This document shows positions 54,949 to 64,000 of a DNA stretch of 64,000 nucleotides, piece by piece. Origin of the DNA: Euschistus heros (lineage: Eukaryota > Arthropoda > Insecta > Hemiptera > Pentatomidae); the NCBI GenBank assembly GCA_003667255.2, contig RCWM02000040.1:2914001-2978000 (forward strand), in the 5' to 3' direction. The notes under the pieces were generated by a model, which worked only from the letters and a program-made list of their open reading frames with translations, ran no database searches and had not been told where the DNA came from. A program made the position numbers and the translations under genes. How positions within the stretch are numbered: the stretch's first letter is position 1; each line of letters opens with the position of its first letter.

Positions 54949-55375
54949 AATAAAATAACTTCTTTTTTTTCAATCTTAAGTAAGTGTATGTGGAATAACA
55001 AATTTAACAGGACATAAGAAACATTGATTGCTACCTACAATATCTTCTACTCGCACTAGATGCTTTAAGTTGCCCTTGGCCTCCTCAACATCTGTCAGCT
55101 ACCTCTCTCCATTTCTTATGTAAGCAACAGAGATTCTCGTTTCATACTCGTAAATATACTTACAATCTTAGGAATCAAAACTTCCATTATAGATATTCAA
55201 GATAATATTTAACATTAGGGATCCCTTTAACGTAGCCGGTAATGTAAATCCAACAAAACAATATTGTACAACAATATATTTTATTACAACACTGTAAACA
55301 TTATTTAGCTTATACGAATTAGCATTCACTCTCCATAAAAATATTTTTTTTTTTTTTTTAGAAAAAATTCTCTTT

Positions 55376-55795
55376 TGTTGCCATTTCTGTTATTTAACCT
55401 CTCCTCCTTTTCCTCTAAGCACTTCCTTATTCTCCTTTAAGTTCCTCTAACTCTGTCTAATTTAATTACAGTTCCATTTCTTTCCAAGCATTCCTTATCT
55501 TCCTTCTAAACTCACTTTTCTCCTTAATACCCTCTTATTTTTTTAACACATCTGATTCCCCTATGATCCCGCAACTCCTGTAATTTCCTCCTCTAATCAC
55601 TTCCTTCTAATTTTAAGCACACCTAACCCTCCTTTGTCCACTACTCCTCCTATAATCGCCCTTCCCTTTTTAAACTAATTTATTTTACTTTTAAATATTC
55701 TTTCTTCTCTTTAATGCACCACTTTTCTTCTTTATTCTCTTCCTCTTCTTATTAAAATTCCATTTCCTCCTCCTATTAACAGTTTCTTCTCATTT
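55376..55795. repeat. Pyrimidine-rich degenerate repeat array, block 2
   Basis: Same style as block 1, with CTTTTAA, AAGCAC and CTCCT motifs. A partial duplication links 55615-55750 to 52720-52860 and 56010-56130 (ACTTTTAAATATTC followed by CTTCTCTTTTA blocks). Confidence 0.8.
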
Positions 55796-55803
55796 AAGCA
55801 CAC

Positions 55804-56007
55804 ATCCTCCGAGGCGTCTGAAAAGAAGATGGCCTCGTGATCCTCTTTTGTAAATATTCATTAGAGTACTACCAATGGGTAGTTCCTCTTCAAGTTTTAT
55901 TCATGTCATTATATCTCATATATACAGCATATTTACTAGATGTATTTTGTAATACAGTAGTAAATTTCTATTAATAAAAGAATAAAAAAAAAAAAAAAAA
56001 AAAAAAA
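55804..56007 (+). mobile_element. 204-bp LINE family B insertion inside the pyrimidine array
   Basis: AAGCACAC lies on both sides (55796-55803 and 56008-56015). The insert starts with the last 15 codons of a Jockey-like protein, PPRRLKRRWPRDPLL, then TAA, a short 3' UTR resembling that of the 49812-50820 copy, an AATAAAAG signal and an A-tail of about 25. It is therefore an extremely 5'-truncated, target-primed insertion. The TSD happens to be the array's own AAGCAC motif. Confidence 0.85.
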
Positions 56008-56009
56008 AA

Positions 56010-56760
56010 GCACACTTAATACTCCTGCAATAATTTTCCCCCTTTTTAAGCATATTTGTTTCACTTTTAAATATCCCTTCTTTTCTTTTAGTCACCGTTT
56101 TCTCTTCTTATAACTCTGTATTTCTCTTTCCCCTTTTATTAATTTTTTTTTTTAACCTTCTTTTTTTGGTATTTATTAAATTACCATCTCTTCATGTAAG
56201 CACATCTGATTCCCCTCCATCTTTTTCACCTCTCCTAATCCTATAATCTCCTCCCTTAAGCACCTCATCATTTTAAGCACACCTCATACTTTTTCGATCA
56301 CTACTCCTTTTATTATCACCCCCTCCCCTTTTAAGCTAAACTGCTCTCTTTTTAAGTATTCCTTCTTCTTCTTTAAGCTCTACTCATATTGATACCCTTT
56401 CTCTCTTCCTTCTTTAAAGAACATTCTTTTTTCTCTTTTAATTCCCTCCTCCTTCATTAAACATCTCTTCTCATTGAAGAACTCCTTATTCTCCATTGAG
56501 CACTTAAGATTACCCTCTCCTCCTTCAAGCACATTTCCTTCCCTTTTAAGCATTTATTTGTTCTCCTTTAAATAATATTCATTTTTTGTGAACACCTTAT
56601 TCTCATTTAACTTCTCTTAATTAACCTGTAGAACCTGTAAGCTCTCTTCTTTCCTTTGCAATAACCCTCTTTTTCACTCCATCTTCTAAAGTAACCACTT
56701 TCATCTAATTTTTTTATATTCTTCTTACGCACATCCTTCATTTATTTAAAGCAATTTTAT
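56010..56760. repeat. Pyrimidine-rich degenerate repeat array, block 3
   Basis: Continues block 2 after the LINE insertion. It contains a near duplicate of block 1 (56110-56460 versus 52850-53150) and further AAGCAC or TTAAGCA cores near 56500-56560. Confidence 0.85.
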
Positions 56761-56764
56761 TTCT

Positions 56765-57530
56765 CGTATCATATTAAATATTTTTGAGTATTAATCGTTT
56801 TATTCCAACGTACAGTGTTATGGAAAAATTTCTCATGGTCGCGTTAAATTAGGTCAATACACAATTAATTGAAAATTGATAACAAGAGTTTATCTCAATA
56901 TTAATATTAAAGTATTTTTTCATTTTTTAAAAATATATTTTACTTTATTTTTTGTATCTCCGAGAAAAAACGTACTCCTTTTTTTTTTTTTTTTTTTTTA
57001 TTATTATTATTCCAGAAATTCATATTTTATGTACATAGTTTCACTATTTACATAGAAATTACAGAATAAATAAAACTTAATTTTTCAAGCATTAGAATGG
57101 TAATTTGTATCATTTAGAATTCATAAATGTTTATAAAAACTGCGTTAGGTTAGCTCAAAAAATTAAATAGACTTACCAAAATTAATTTAAAGTAAATCCA
57201 TTTTCTTTCACTCATTTATCAAAGTTTAACATAATTCTTATTTATTTATGTTAAATAATCCACTTTGTAATGGAGTTATAGTTTATGTTCGCAAATAGTG
57301 ATGGTCCATATCGGATGGTTCCCATGACATTTAGCGACCCAGTCACGAATCAATCCTAGTTCAATGAACTATGATCCTTGCGATGTGCAAGGAAGAATGA
57401 ACGGCATGTGAACAATACGTTCATTGATTAGGTTTTTTTTTTCAAACTTAATTTAGTTTCTTAATGGATTCTGTTAGAATCAAAAATACCAGTTTTAGTA
57501 ACATTTCGTTTTATCGTTGTCACTACACAA
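56765..57530. other. AT-rich spacer with a T run
   Basis: No gene recognised. A T run of about 20 lies at 56980-56999. Confidence 0.5.
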
Positions 57531-57537
57531 CTACATA

Positions 57538-58383
57538 CACTGGACTAAAAAATATGGACACACTTACCAAAGTTTTACACTTATGTTCTTCTGTTTTTTG
57601 GTTTCCAATATTTTTTTTCGCTATACTTATTGACGGCCATATTAGCCAAATATGTTAAATCGACTACCGTCTGAGAAAATAACAGATATCCAAAGTGATG
57701 GAGGCTTTTGTACATACTCTTCAACAATTTCCAAATGTCGCTAACGATTTAACTTGCTAATGAATGGTTTCTTCCTGGCGATTTGACCAAATAAACCATT
57801 TTTCCGTAACTTATTCACCATAGCCGCGAAACAAGTTTGTGGCAATTTTAGAAGCGTTAGTGCACGGTTCGTCATGGACTGTTTTTAAAATTTACTGCTT
57901 GAGCAATTTATTTATTTTTGGTAGACGCCCGTTCCGTGGTCTGGTATATACGCAACCTAATTCTTTATATAATTTTAGATACTGTACCCACTTTTTTTCT
58001 AACAGCCCTCCTAATTTCACTGGATTGCCTTGATTTCGCAGGGAAACTAACTCGTCAATGGCTCGTGGATTTCTAATCATAAGTCATCATGGCTTTTGTC
58101 CTTAAAGCCCATAGCGAGTATAATCTGTTGTTATTGTTGAAATGTTTTCTTTCATTACATAAGTGTTTCCTGATTTTTTTTGCTATAAGGATAATTTTTT
58201 TTTACTTCAAAGTTTTCTGTTGACTGCTGTTGATATGCATGCAATGAGATATTATGTTCAAATTAAAGATTAATGTTTTTTGTATAAAATAAGAGTAGTT
58301 TCACAATGGGAAATTGCCTATTTTAGACAGGAGGAGCATAAGCGTAAGATTTTGGCAAGTGTTTCCAGACTCTTTTTGCCGAG
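57538..58383 (-). mobile_element. Tc1-like transposon, internally deleted
   Basis: TA flanks both ends (57536-57537, 58384-58385). The left terminus CACTGGACTAAAAAATATGG, followed by ACACACTTACCAAAGTTTTAC, aligns over about 55 bases with the reverse complement of the right terminus (CTCGGCAAAAAGAGTCTGGA, then AACACTTGCCAAAATCTTAC, both continuing CTTATG(T/C)TC). The minus strand encodes the N-terminal part and first catalytic region of a Tc1-type transposase. At 846 bp it is well below the 1.3-1.7 kb usual for Tc1 elements, and the C-terminal half of the transposase is gone. Confidence 0.88.
57590..58080 (-). pseudogene. Tc1-like transposase, N-terminal and central fragment
   Basis: From 58080 the minus strand reads MIRNPRAIDELVSLRNQGNP, then RPRNGRLPKINKLLKQ, a stop, ILKTVHDEPCTNASKIA, the paired helix-turn-helix DNA-binding region with the GRP-like linker (here GRL). 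A frameshift leads to GLFGQIARKKPFISKLNR and later SLWISVIFSDGSRFNIFG, which corresponds to the WxxVxxSDESxFxxFG block holding the first catalytic Asp. The second Asp and the last acidic residue are absent. At least three stops and two frameshifts are visible. The protein would have cut and pasted the element by binding its inverted termini. Confidence 0.82.
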
Positions 58384-58389
58384 TATAAA

Positions 58390-59345
58390 TATAGAGAGAT
58401 AAATATTTTAAATATAGTTACATTTATTCATCAGGATTGAAGTGCCTATTATGTTTTAGGATAACAATTTCTGAAGCAGACCTCAAATATAAAAGATACA
58501 ATTACTCTAACATGCTTGGCCGCCATTACCACTTATGGAATTACAAAGTACCAGGTCACTCAAAAAGCCCTATTTTTTTTTCTTTCTTTATTGTTTTTTT
58601 AAAGGAAATTAATAAAAATATGTAATTGGAATAAACACTCTTATTCATCAAAATATACCCGTTATAATCAATAATCGTCTCCCAACGTGATCCGAACATG
58701 TAGATAGGCAAATCTTAAATACCGTCCATAAAAAAAATATTTGCTGGTTAGCAAAAGCTTATTCTTTAAGAGCTCATAGGCAGCAAGAAATTTTCAAAAT
58801 CATAATATTATCTTCTGCTAGAGAGAGCATTCTTCCTGAATACGGAACATATACCTCTTTCTATCAACTTCACTAACTTCTGAACTAAGTTTGTACTTAT
58901 TGATCGAAATTGAGAGAAAAGGAATTTGGAACACTTGAAGAAGACTGGACTAAAATTAATAATTGTTTTCATAAATTAGAAACATTTGTGCTTTTACGGG
59001 GTTTTTGATTTTAAAGAAAAAAAAAAAGATTTAAATTGAATAAATGAATGAATGCTCTTTATTTGTTAAAGACAGAGTCTTGTTCAAATAATAATATTAT
59101 TAATAATATACAATAGATCGCACGAGTCTACTGCTCTTAAACAAATCGTTATTATAACAAAAATATATAATCTAAATCCTTTATCTTTATAACAGATATC
59201 AACGTTTTACATAATAGATATTTACATATGCACTTATCATCTACACACAAACACACACCTTCGTCCATCCACAACAATACACAATATACCTGTTCATAAA
59301 ATTAATTTTAATAATTAATTACATAATTAAATAAATAAATATATG
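58390..59345. other. AT-rich spacer
   Basis: No gene recognised. Frame 58437-58625 (+) has no motif. Confidence 0.5.
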
Positions 59346-59349
59346 TATA

Positions 59350-59487
<138 letters not shown>

Positions 59488-59639
59488 CATACATATGCAT
59501 ATATCCACACAAACGCATTGTATAAATAAATGCAATATATAAAATAACATCAAATATAAATATAAACATACTCAAGACATATCTCCATGTTATCACTAAC
59601 ATAATTTAAACAACTACCTTATATTGATTCATTTTTTTT

Positions 59640-60240
59640 TAATTAGTTATTGATCACATAAATACATTAACACCTTATATACATTTATCATGAAGAAATA
59701 TACTTTATTTAATTTTTCTACACCGTCAATATTTAATATAGCCTCAATATTGTGATTATCAGAGGACATTGTGATGTATGGCTGAAGAAACTGTTGTCTA
59801 TATTCCTTGAACGTTGGGCAATAGAGAAGGATGTGGTATAAGCTATTGGAGATATATTGACTGCATGATATGCAAGTTTCCTTTGATTTGAATAACAAAA
59901 TTTTTTTTTTAGTATATTATTTAATTTGTTCTTGGTTAGTGACTCTTAATTGACTGACACACCTCAACTTTTTTATGTGTACTTTGTATGTTAGGTACGT
60001 TTCGGGAAATAAGATATTGTAGTTGCGGAGTAATCGGTACAGTGAGAAGTTGGTTGACCTGAGAACTCTTTGAATGTCCATTGAGATATAGAAGTTCTGT
60101 GCTTTTTCTAAGATAACATCTTCGTATCTGATAAGGCCGTTGGAAGGATGGGCAGAGAGCTCCTCTGTAAAGTGACTAAGCTCAGCTATCGCCTTAACTT
60201 GAGATACCCAATTATACTCCACATCAGGGTTATAACTGTC
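59640..60240 (-). pseudogene. LINE C-terminal fragment with cysteine/histidine finger
   Basis: The minus strand reads STNFSLYRLLRNYNILFPET, then KKLRCVSQLRVTNQ, a frameshift at the T run 59899-59908, then CISCSQYISNSLYHILLYCP and FKEYRQQF. The CX2CX9HX4C pattern followed by P and an R-containing helix is the zinc-finger tail of LINE ORF2 proteins. The 3' end is near a T run at 59632-59640. Reverse transcriptase is not seen directly upstream. Confidence 0.6.
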
Positions 60241-60344
60241 TAGTGATTTCAGTCTATTAAAGCAACAAAAATTATATTAAAAAATAACAAGAATTTTGAA
60301 ATAAAACACTATCTGATATGATTCTTTATCAAAAAAAAAAAAAA

Positions 60345-61190
60345 AAATTATTTTTCCTTATTAATCTTTCACTGATCCCGTGACAAAATGCAGATCAGGT
60401 ATTCTCAGGTATGTTTCTCCAGACCATCATGGTTTTTATTAGATTATTGATATGTCCAAAGGCTCATGTACGAAGTATAAATGTGATCTTGTTCCGTAGG
60501 TATGCGTTAGTTTGTGTGTAATATTTTTTTATTGACGTACAGGGGCATTGTGTAATGAGTCTTAAAGTTTTTGTCTTGAAGTCGTATTTTTTTTTTTTTT
60601 TTTTTTTTTTGTGTGTATCTCTTTAGCATCATCATATCAACAAATTTGTGAGGCGTACGTCCATAGTAGCTTTATCAAATAAAAATAGTCTTTCCATTAT
60701 TTTCAATATTGATCGTTTTTGTTGAAGTGGGTATAGAAGTCTCAGTCTTTTTATTATACTTAGGCGTATCTTCCGACGTCATCATCCTGTCGAAAATCTG
60801 TCTTAAATATTTAATATGGTTATCTGTTTAATGGGAACATTGTTAATGTAAACTAGGAGACAGGTATTAAGTAGAAGCTGATGTCGTTGTTGATTTTATT
60901 TTTTTATTTTTTAAATCAGCAACAGTGATAACATTGTTGCAAGTAATGTTAGAAAGCCATTAAAGCCTGATTCATGTCTGAGTGTCTAGTCAGAATTGCA
61001 GTATCGTCAGCGTATGTTGCTGTTGTGTCAGGGTGAGTTGGTATGTCGCGTGTGTAAATGATGTAGAGCAAAGGTACAAGAATCGATCCCTGCAGTATTC
61101 CATGCCTTATTGGTTGGATAGAAGAGATATCCGAGCTTATTCGAACAGAGAAATACCTGTGGGAAAAAAAGAGAGAGAGAAATTTCGTAT
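60345..61190 (-). pseudogene. LINE family A-like reverse transcriptase, degraded
   Basis: The minus strand reads RYFSVRISSDISS, LQGSILVPLLYIIYTRDIPT and TATYADDTAILTRHSD (YADD at about 61000), then VPIKQITILNI-type sequence, IFDRMMTSED, and later FKTKTLRLITQCPC. These follow the palm and thumb of the family A copy at 18682-20045 (YADDTAILTRHED, IFQSKLLRLITKSPWYV). Several stops, frameshifts and a 27-base T run at 60587-60610 break it. No tail is preserved. Confidence 0.75.
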
Positions 61191-61268
61191 AGTGAAGATC
61201 AAAAATTTATATATGGTTTTAGTTCGAAAACGAACAAATGTAATAGGTAATTATTGTAAATTGAAGAC

Positions 61269-61600
61269 TTAAAGCGTAGGTAGCAAGATGTTGTTAAACC
61301 CAATCTCCGTTTCTAGTATACCCATTGCAATAAAGCATCTTTGAATACTGGAATCGGAAACCCATAAGTAATGCTCTGATCTGAATAGCAGACCTTGCGA
61401 AAAGTGGGCCATTGCTGGAACAAGTGCGATCGAACGGCGCCAGGTCCTATCCCTACGATGGCTGCCAGATTTCCATATCCAGTTATTCTTTTCAAGGGTA
61501 GGACTTGTTGGATTAGGAGTACAAGATCGTATTTTAAAAACGGATTTGTAGCCACCAGCAACTTTCCTTTTCCAAAATGGAACTTGTTTCATGGTGTTTT
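61269..61600. other. GC-balanced segment with overlapping open frames
   Basis: Three frames (two minus, one plus) are open across most of this 300-base segment, reflecting its composition. None contains a family motif I recognise. It may be a fragment of an unidentified element or unique sequence. Confidence 0.3.
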
Positions 61601-61689
61601 GCCTCTGATCAATATATATATATTTTTTTTTTTTTCTGGTAGAATTAATTCTTTTAAAAATGAGCTTCCATTCCATTACCAACACAACA

Positions 61690-62900
61690 ATATATGAATC
61701 ATGCTATGAATGATAAATACCATTAACAATCCTTGGTTCGACGTGAACAGGGCTGTGTGAACGTGCACCTGTTGCTTCACCTTTCGAAAACTTTCCCATA
61801 TCCCAAGGACTATGAATTATGCTAATTAAAGATGAAAGTTCTGCTATGATCAACCATTTCATAATATTACGTTTTAATTTTATTGTTTTAAAATAATTTT
61901 ATTTTAATAGATCAATTGTTTTATTAGAGTTATCAATGATATTGGAACTGATCGATGCAGTTACATTATTTAATTTTTAAATTAATAAATTTTATAACTT
62001 TAGGAATACTAAAAATTAATTAAAATCTTCATAAAATTTGTTTTGCTCCAAATTTTACTACTAACATTACTTGAACAGGCAGTGTTGTGGTTAGAATATT
62101 GCAATGTTTTTGATCAATAAATGCTGTTCACATTATTAATAGATAAATTTTAAAAATGTTTCAATAAACAATTATTTAAATTTGAAGAAAATGTAATACA
62201 ATAATCAGAAAAATATTTAAAAATATTATATATTTTATTAAATGCAAGCAGCAATCTGACATTAGAGTTAGTGGTAATCAAGAAGGCAGTTACGGGAGTG
62301 GAGGCGAATTTTTTGAGAGGAAGAATCACTTGGAGTCTGGGATATGGTTATAAAGGTGATGAAAATATTTGGAATATTTTTTGGTATAAAGTTTTTTAAA
62401 TTATTATTTATGTATGTAATTATCTGTTGTTCGTAAATTATCCCTCAATATATTTCATATACCAACTGAAGTTTAGCCAAAAATGAGGTTTCCCGTTTTT
62501 TTTTATAGATACAGTATCTTCTATTTTTGATCTTCTATTATCGAAACGGTCATTTGCTATGAGAGGGCAACTTCCACAAGTTTCTTCGTCTTTATTGTAA
62601 AATATGACTACCTAGCACCTTTATGAGGATTAAATAATAGTATTAAGTTGCAAATTTATAAACATATCTCCTCCACGGTGCTTATATCATATGAGTACAA
62701 TCCAGACTTTTCAGAACCAAACCAGATCAAATCAATAAAACTATTTCTGTCGAATGAAAATTATTAAAAATCAAAATGCCGATCCTCAGCTGTTTAATAT
62801 TGTGTGTAAAAATATCAACTTTGAACCTTTAGTTGTGAGCACTGATAATGCAGTTTCTTAATAGTCTCTGTCCATCTGGATTACCAACTCATATATTAAA
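61690..62900. other. AT-rich spacer
   Basis: No gene recognised. Confidence 0.5.
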
Positions 62901-62904
62901 ATTG

Positions 62905-63082
62905 AAAATTGGATGTCTAATTATGCTTTATGTTATCTTCAAATACCTAATCAATCTAAATTTAACCAAGTTAATAATGGCTGCTATGCGTGAAAATATT
63001 ATCAAAAATATAATTTTCAATTGTTCACTTTAATACAAGATTTTTATCAATAAACAAAAAATCAATTATTAGTTAAAATTCC
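62905..63082 (+). repeat. Dispersed repeat linked to the Helitron-like modules, copy 2
   Basis: Matches 40735-40920, ending CAATTATTAGTTAAAAT, and directly precedes the module array. Confidence 0.65.
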
Positions 63083-63099
63083 TCGACGGGGGATGATGA

Positions 63100-64000
63100 A
63101 GTTATATATAGAAGGACAAACCGTTTCCGTTTGTGATCACTAACCGCGAAAACTATAGAACTATTCTGTACCAAATATAACTACATCATCTTCATAGTTC
63201 AAGGAAGGTTTAGCAATAATAAAATTTACATATTTTCTCTTAAATTACTGTTTATAAAGCGATAAATATGTAGTGTGTAGTAAAGCGAGCGCCATTCAAG
63301 AGAGGTTACTATGATCCAGTGTTAATTATAGCTAGAAATTGATAATAAAATTACTAAATTAAATTAATTTGTTATCCAAAAAGCTATAAATATGTGGTGT
63401 GACGTGTGGATTCCAGTGAAATTTAAAAATCGAATATGTGGCAAGCGACAATAGCATTTTAGTAAAACTAATGAACCTATATGAACCAAATTTTAACAAC
63501 ATCATCTTCATAGTTCTTGAAAGATTTACAATTAGAAAATTTACTATAGTAATAACTTATATTATTATATAAAAGGACAAGCCATTTTTCGTTTGTGATC
63601 ACTAACCGCGAATATTACTGAACCAATCTGTACTAAATATTAACTACATCATTTTCATAGTTCTAAGAAGGTTTAGCAATATTAAAATCTACTGATTTAT
63701 AATTTATATTTTATTAAAAAAGGTTAATATGTGGAAAACAGTGCAGTATGAAAATTGACCGATAGGTGGGGAGTGCTATTCTACACGAGAGGTTACAAAA
63801 CAGCGTGAAATTGATGATAAAATTTACTTATTAAACTATCAAGAAAATTATTAAAAAATATTTAAATATGGTGTGCGATATGTGGATCCCAGTGAAGCTT
63901 GAAAATCGACCGATTGTGTATAGAGCGATTCCACAATAGAGTTAACAATGGTAAACTGAACCTATCTGTACCGACATCTAAATAAATAATTTTTATAATT
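63100..64000. mobile_element. Helitron-like modules in tandem, running off the window
   Basis: Two units of about 463 bp begin near 63103 (TATATAGAAGGACAAACCG) and 63566 (TATATAAAAGGACAAGCC). Each contains GTTTGTGATCACTAACCGCG, an AACTACATCATCTTCATAGT-type block, GCGATAAATATGTGG-like and GAAAATTGACCGATAGGTGG-like blocks, and a second CTGTACCAAATTTTAAC-type half-unit. They match 39541-40640. The second unit is cut by the window edge. Confidence 0.6.

Noticed and set aside
61269..61697. Host gene in the overlapping frames at 61.3-61.7 kb
   Set aside because: Three frames are open on both strands with no family motif; low stop density from GC content explains it.

Overview
This window is eukaryotic, very probably from an insect or other arthropod with a large, AT-rich genome. 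The background is AT-rich with many A/T homopolymers, and no long cellular open reading frame is visible on either strand. Almost everything interpretable is transposable-element debris: Jockey-like LINEs, a Ty3/Gypsy element, Penelope-like elements, a Tc1-like transposon, MITEs, a tRNA-derived SINE, Helitron-like repeats and several foldback structures. No species can be named from the sequence alone.

Layout. 0-15 kb: mostly AT-rich unique sequence, a divergent ~440-bp tandem duplication (4.9-5.85 kb), a Penelope-like copy (7.8-8.8 kb), a LINE tail (9.6 kb), a broken endonuclease domain (10.0-10.6 kb) next to a direct duplication, and an inverted repeat (13.2-13.8 kb). 14.6-20.5 kb: a LINE graveyard of five pieces, three with target-site duplications (TSDs) I can delimit. 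21.6-22.4 kb: a second Penelope-like copy in opposite orientation. 25.1-27.1 kb: a hAT-like non-autonomous element containing a foldback, a 76-bp inverted repeat and a SINE. 29.5 kb: a third GIY-YIG remnant. 32.8-38.0 kb: two TA-flanked MITEs and repeats. 39.5-42 kb: Helitron-like modules with a nested LINE tail, then three tandem palindromic monomers. 42.7-44.6 kb: two more LINEs, the second with its own nested insertion. 45.3-49.7 kb: a Ty3/Gypsy element missing its 5' end but with a complete 3' LTR. 49.8-51.8 kb: a LINE, a large foldback and a pogo-like terminus. 52.5-56.8 kb: long pyrimidine-rich arrays, one split by a short LINE insertion. 57.5-58.4 kb: an internally deleted Tc1-like element. 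59.3-61.2 kb: a (CA)n tract and two more LINE remnants. 62.9-64 kb: Helitron-like modules running off the end.

How parts relate. The LINE pieces fall into at least four families (called A, B, C and an RNase-H-bearing family). They share target-primed-integration hallmarks: 5' truncation, an A-tail and short TSDs. Every protein-coding stretch I recognise carries stops, frameshifts or deletions, so nothing here looks autonomously active. Candidate host sequence is limited to a few GC-richer islands and two short possible exons at low confidence. No CRISPR array, operon or prokaryotic defence system is present. The most unusual features are the inverted terminal repeats with hammerhead-like cores on the Penelope-like copies, a perfect 29-bp hairpin inside the Gypsy integrase frame, the 29-bp minisatellite inside the Gypsy LTR, the palindromic tandem monomers at 41.4 kb, and the AAGCAC-bearing pyrimidine arrays.
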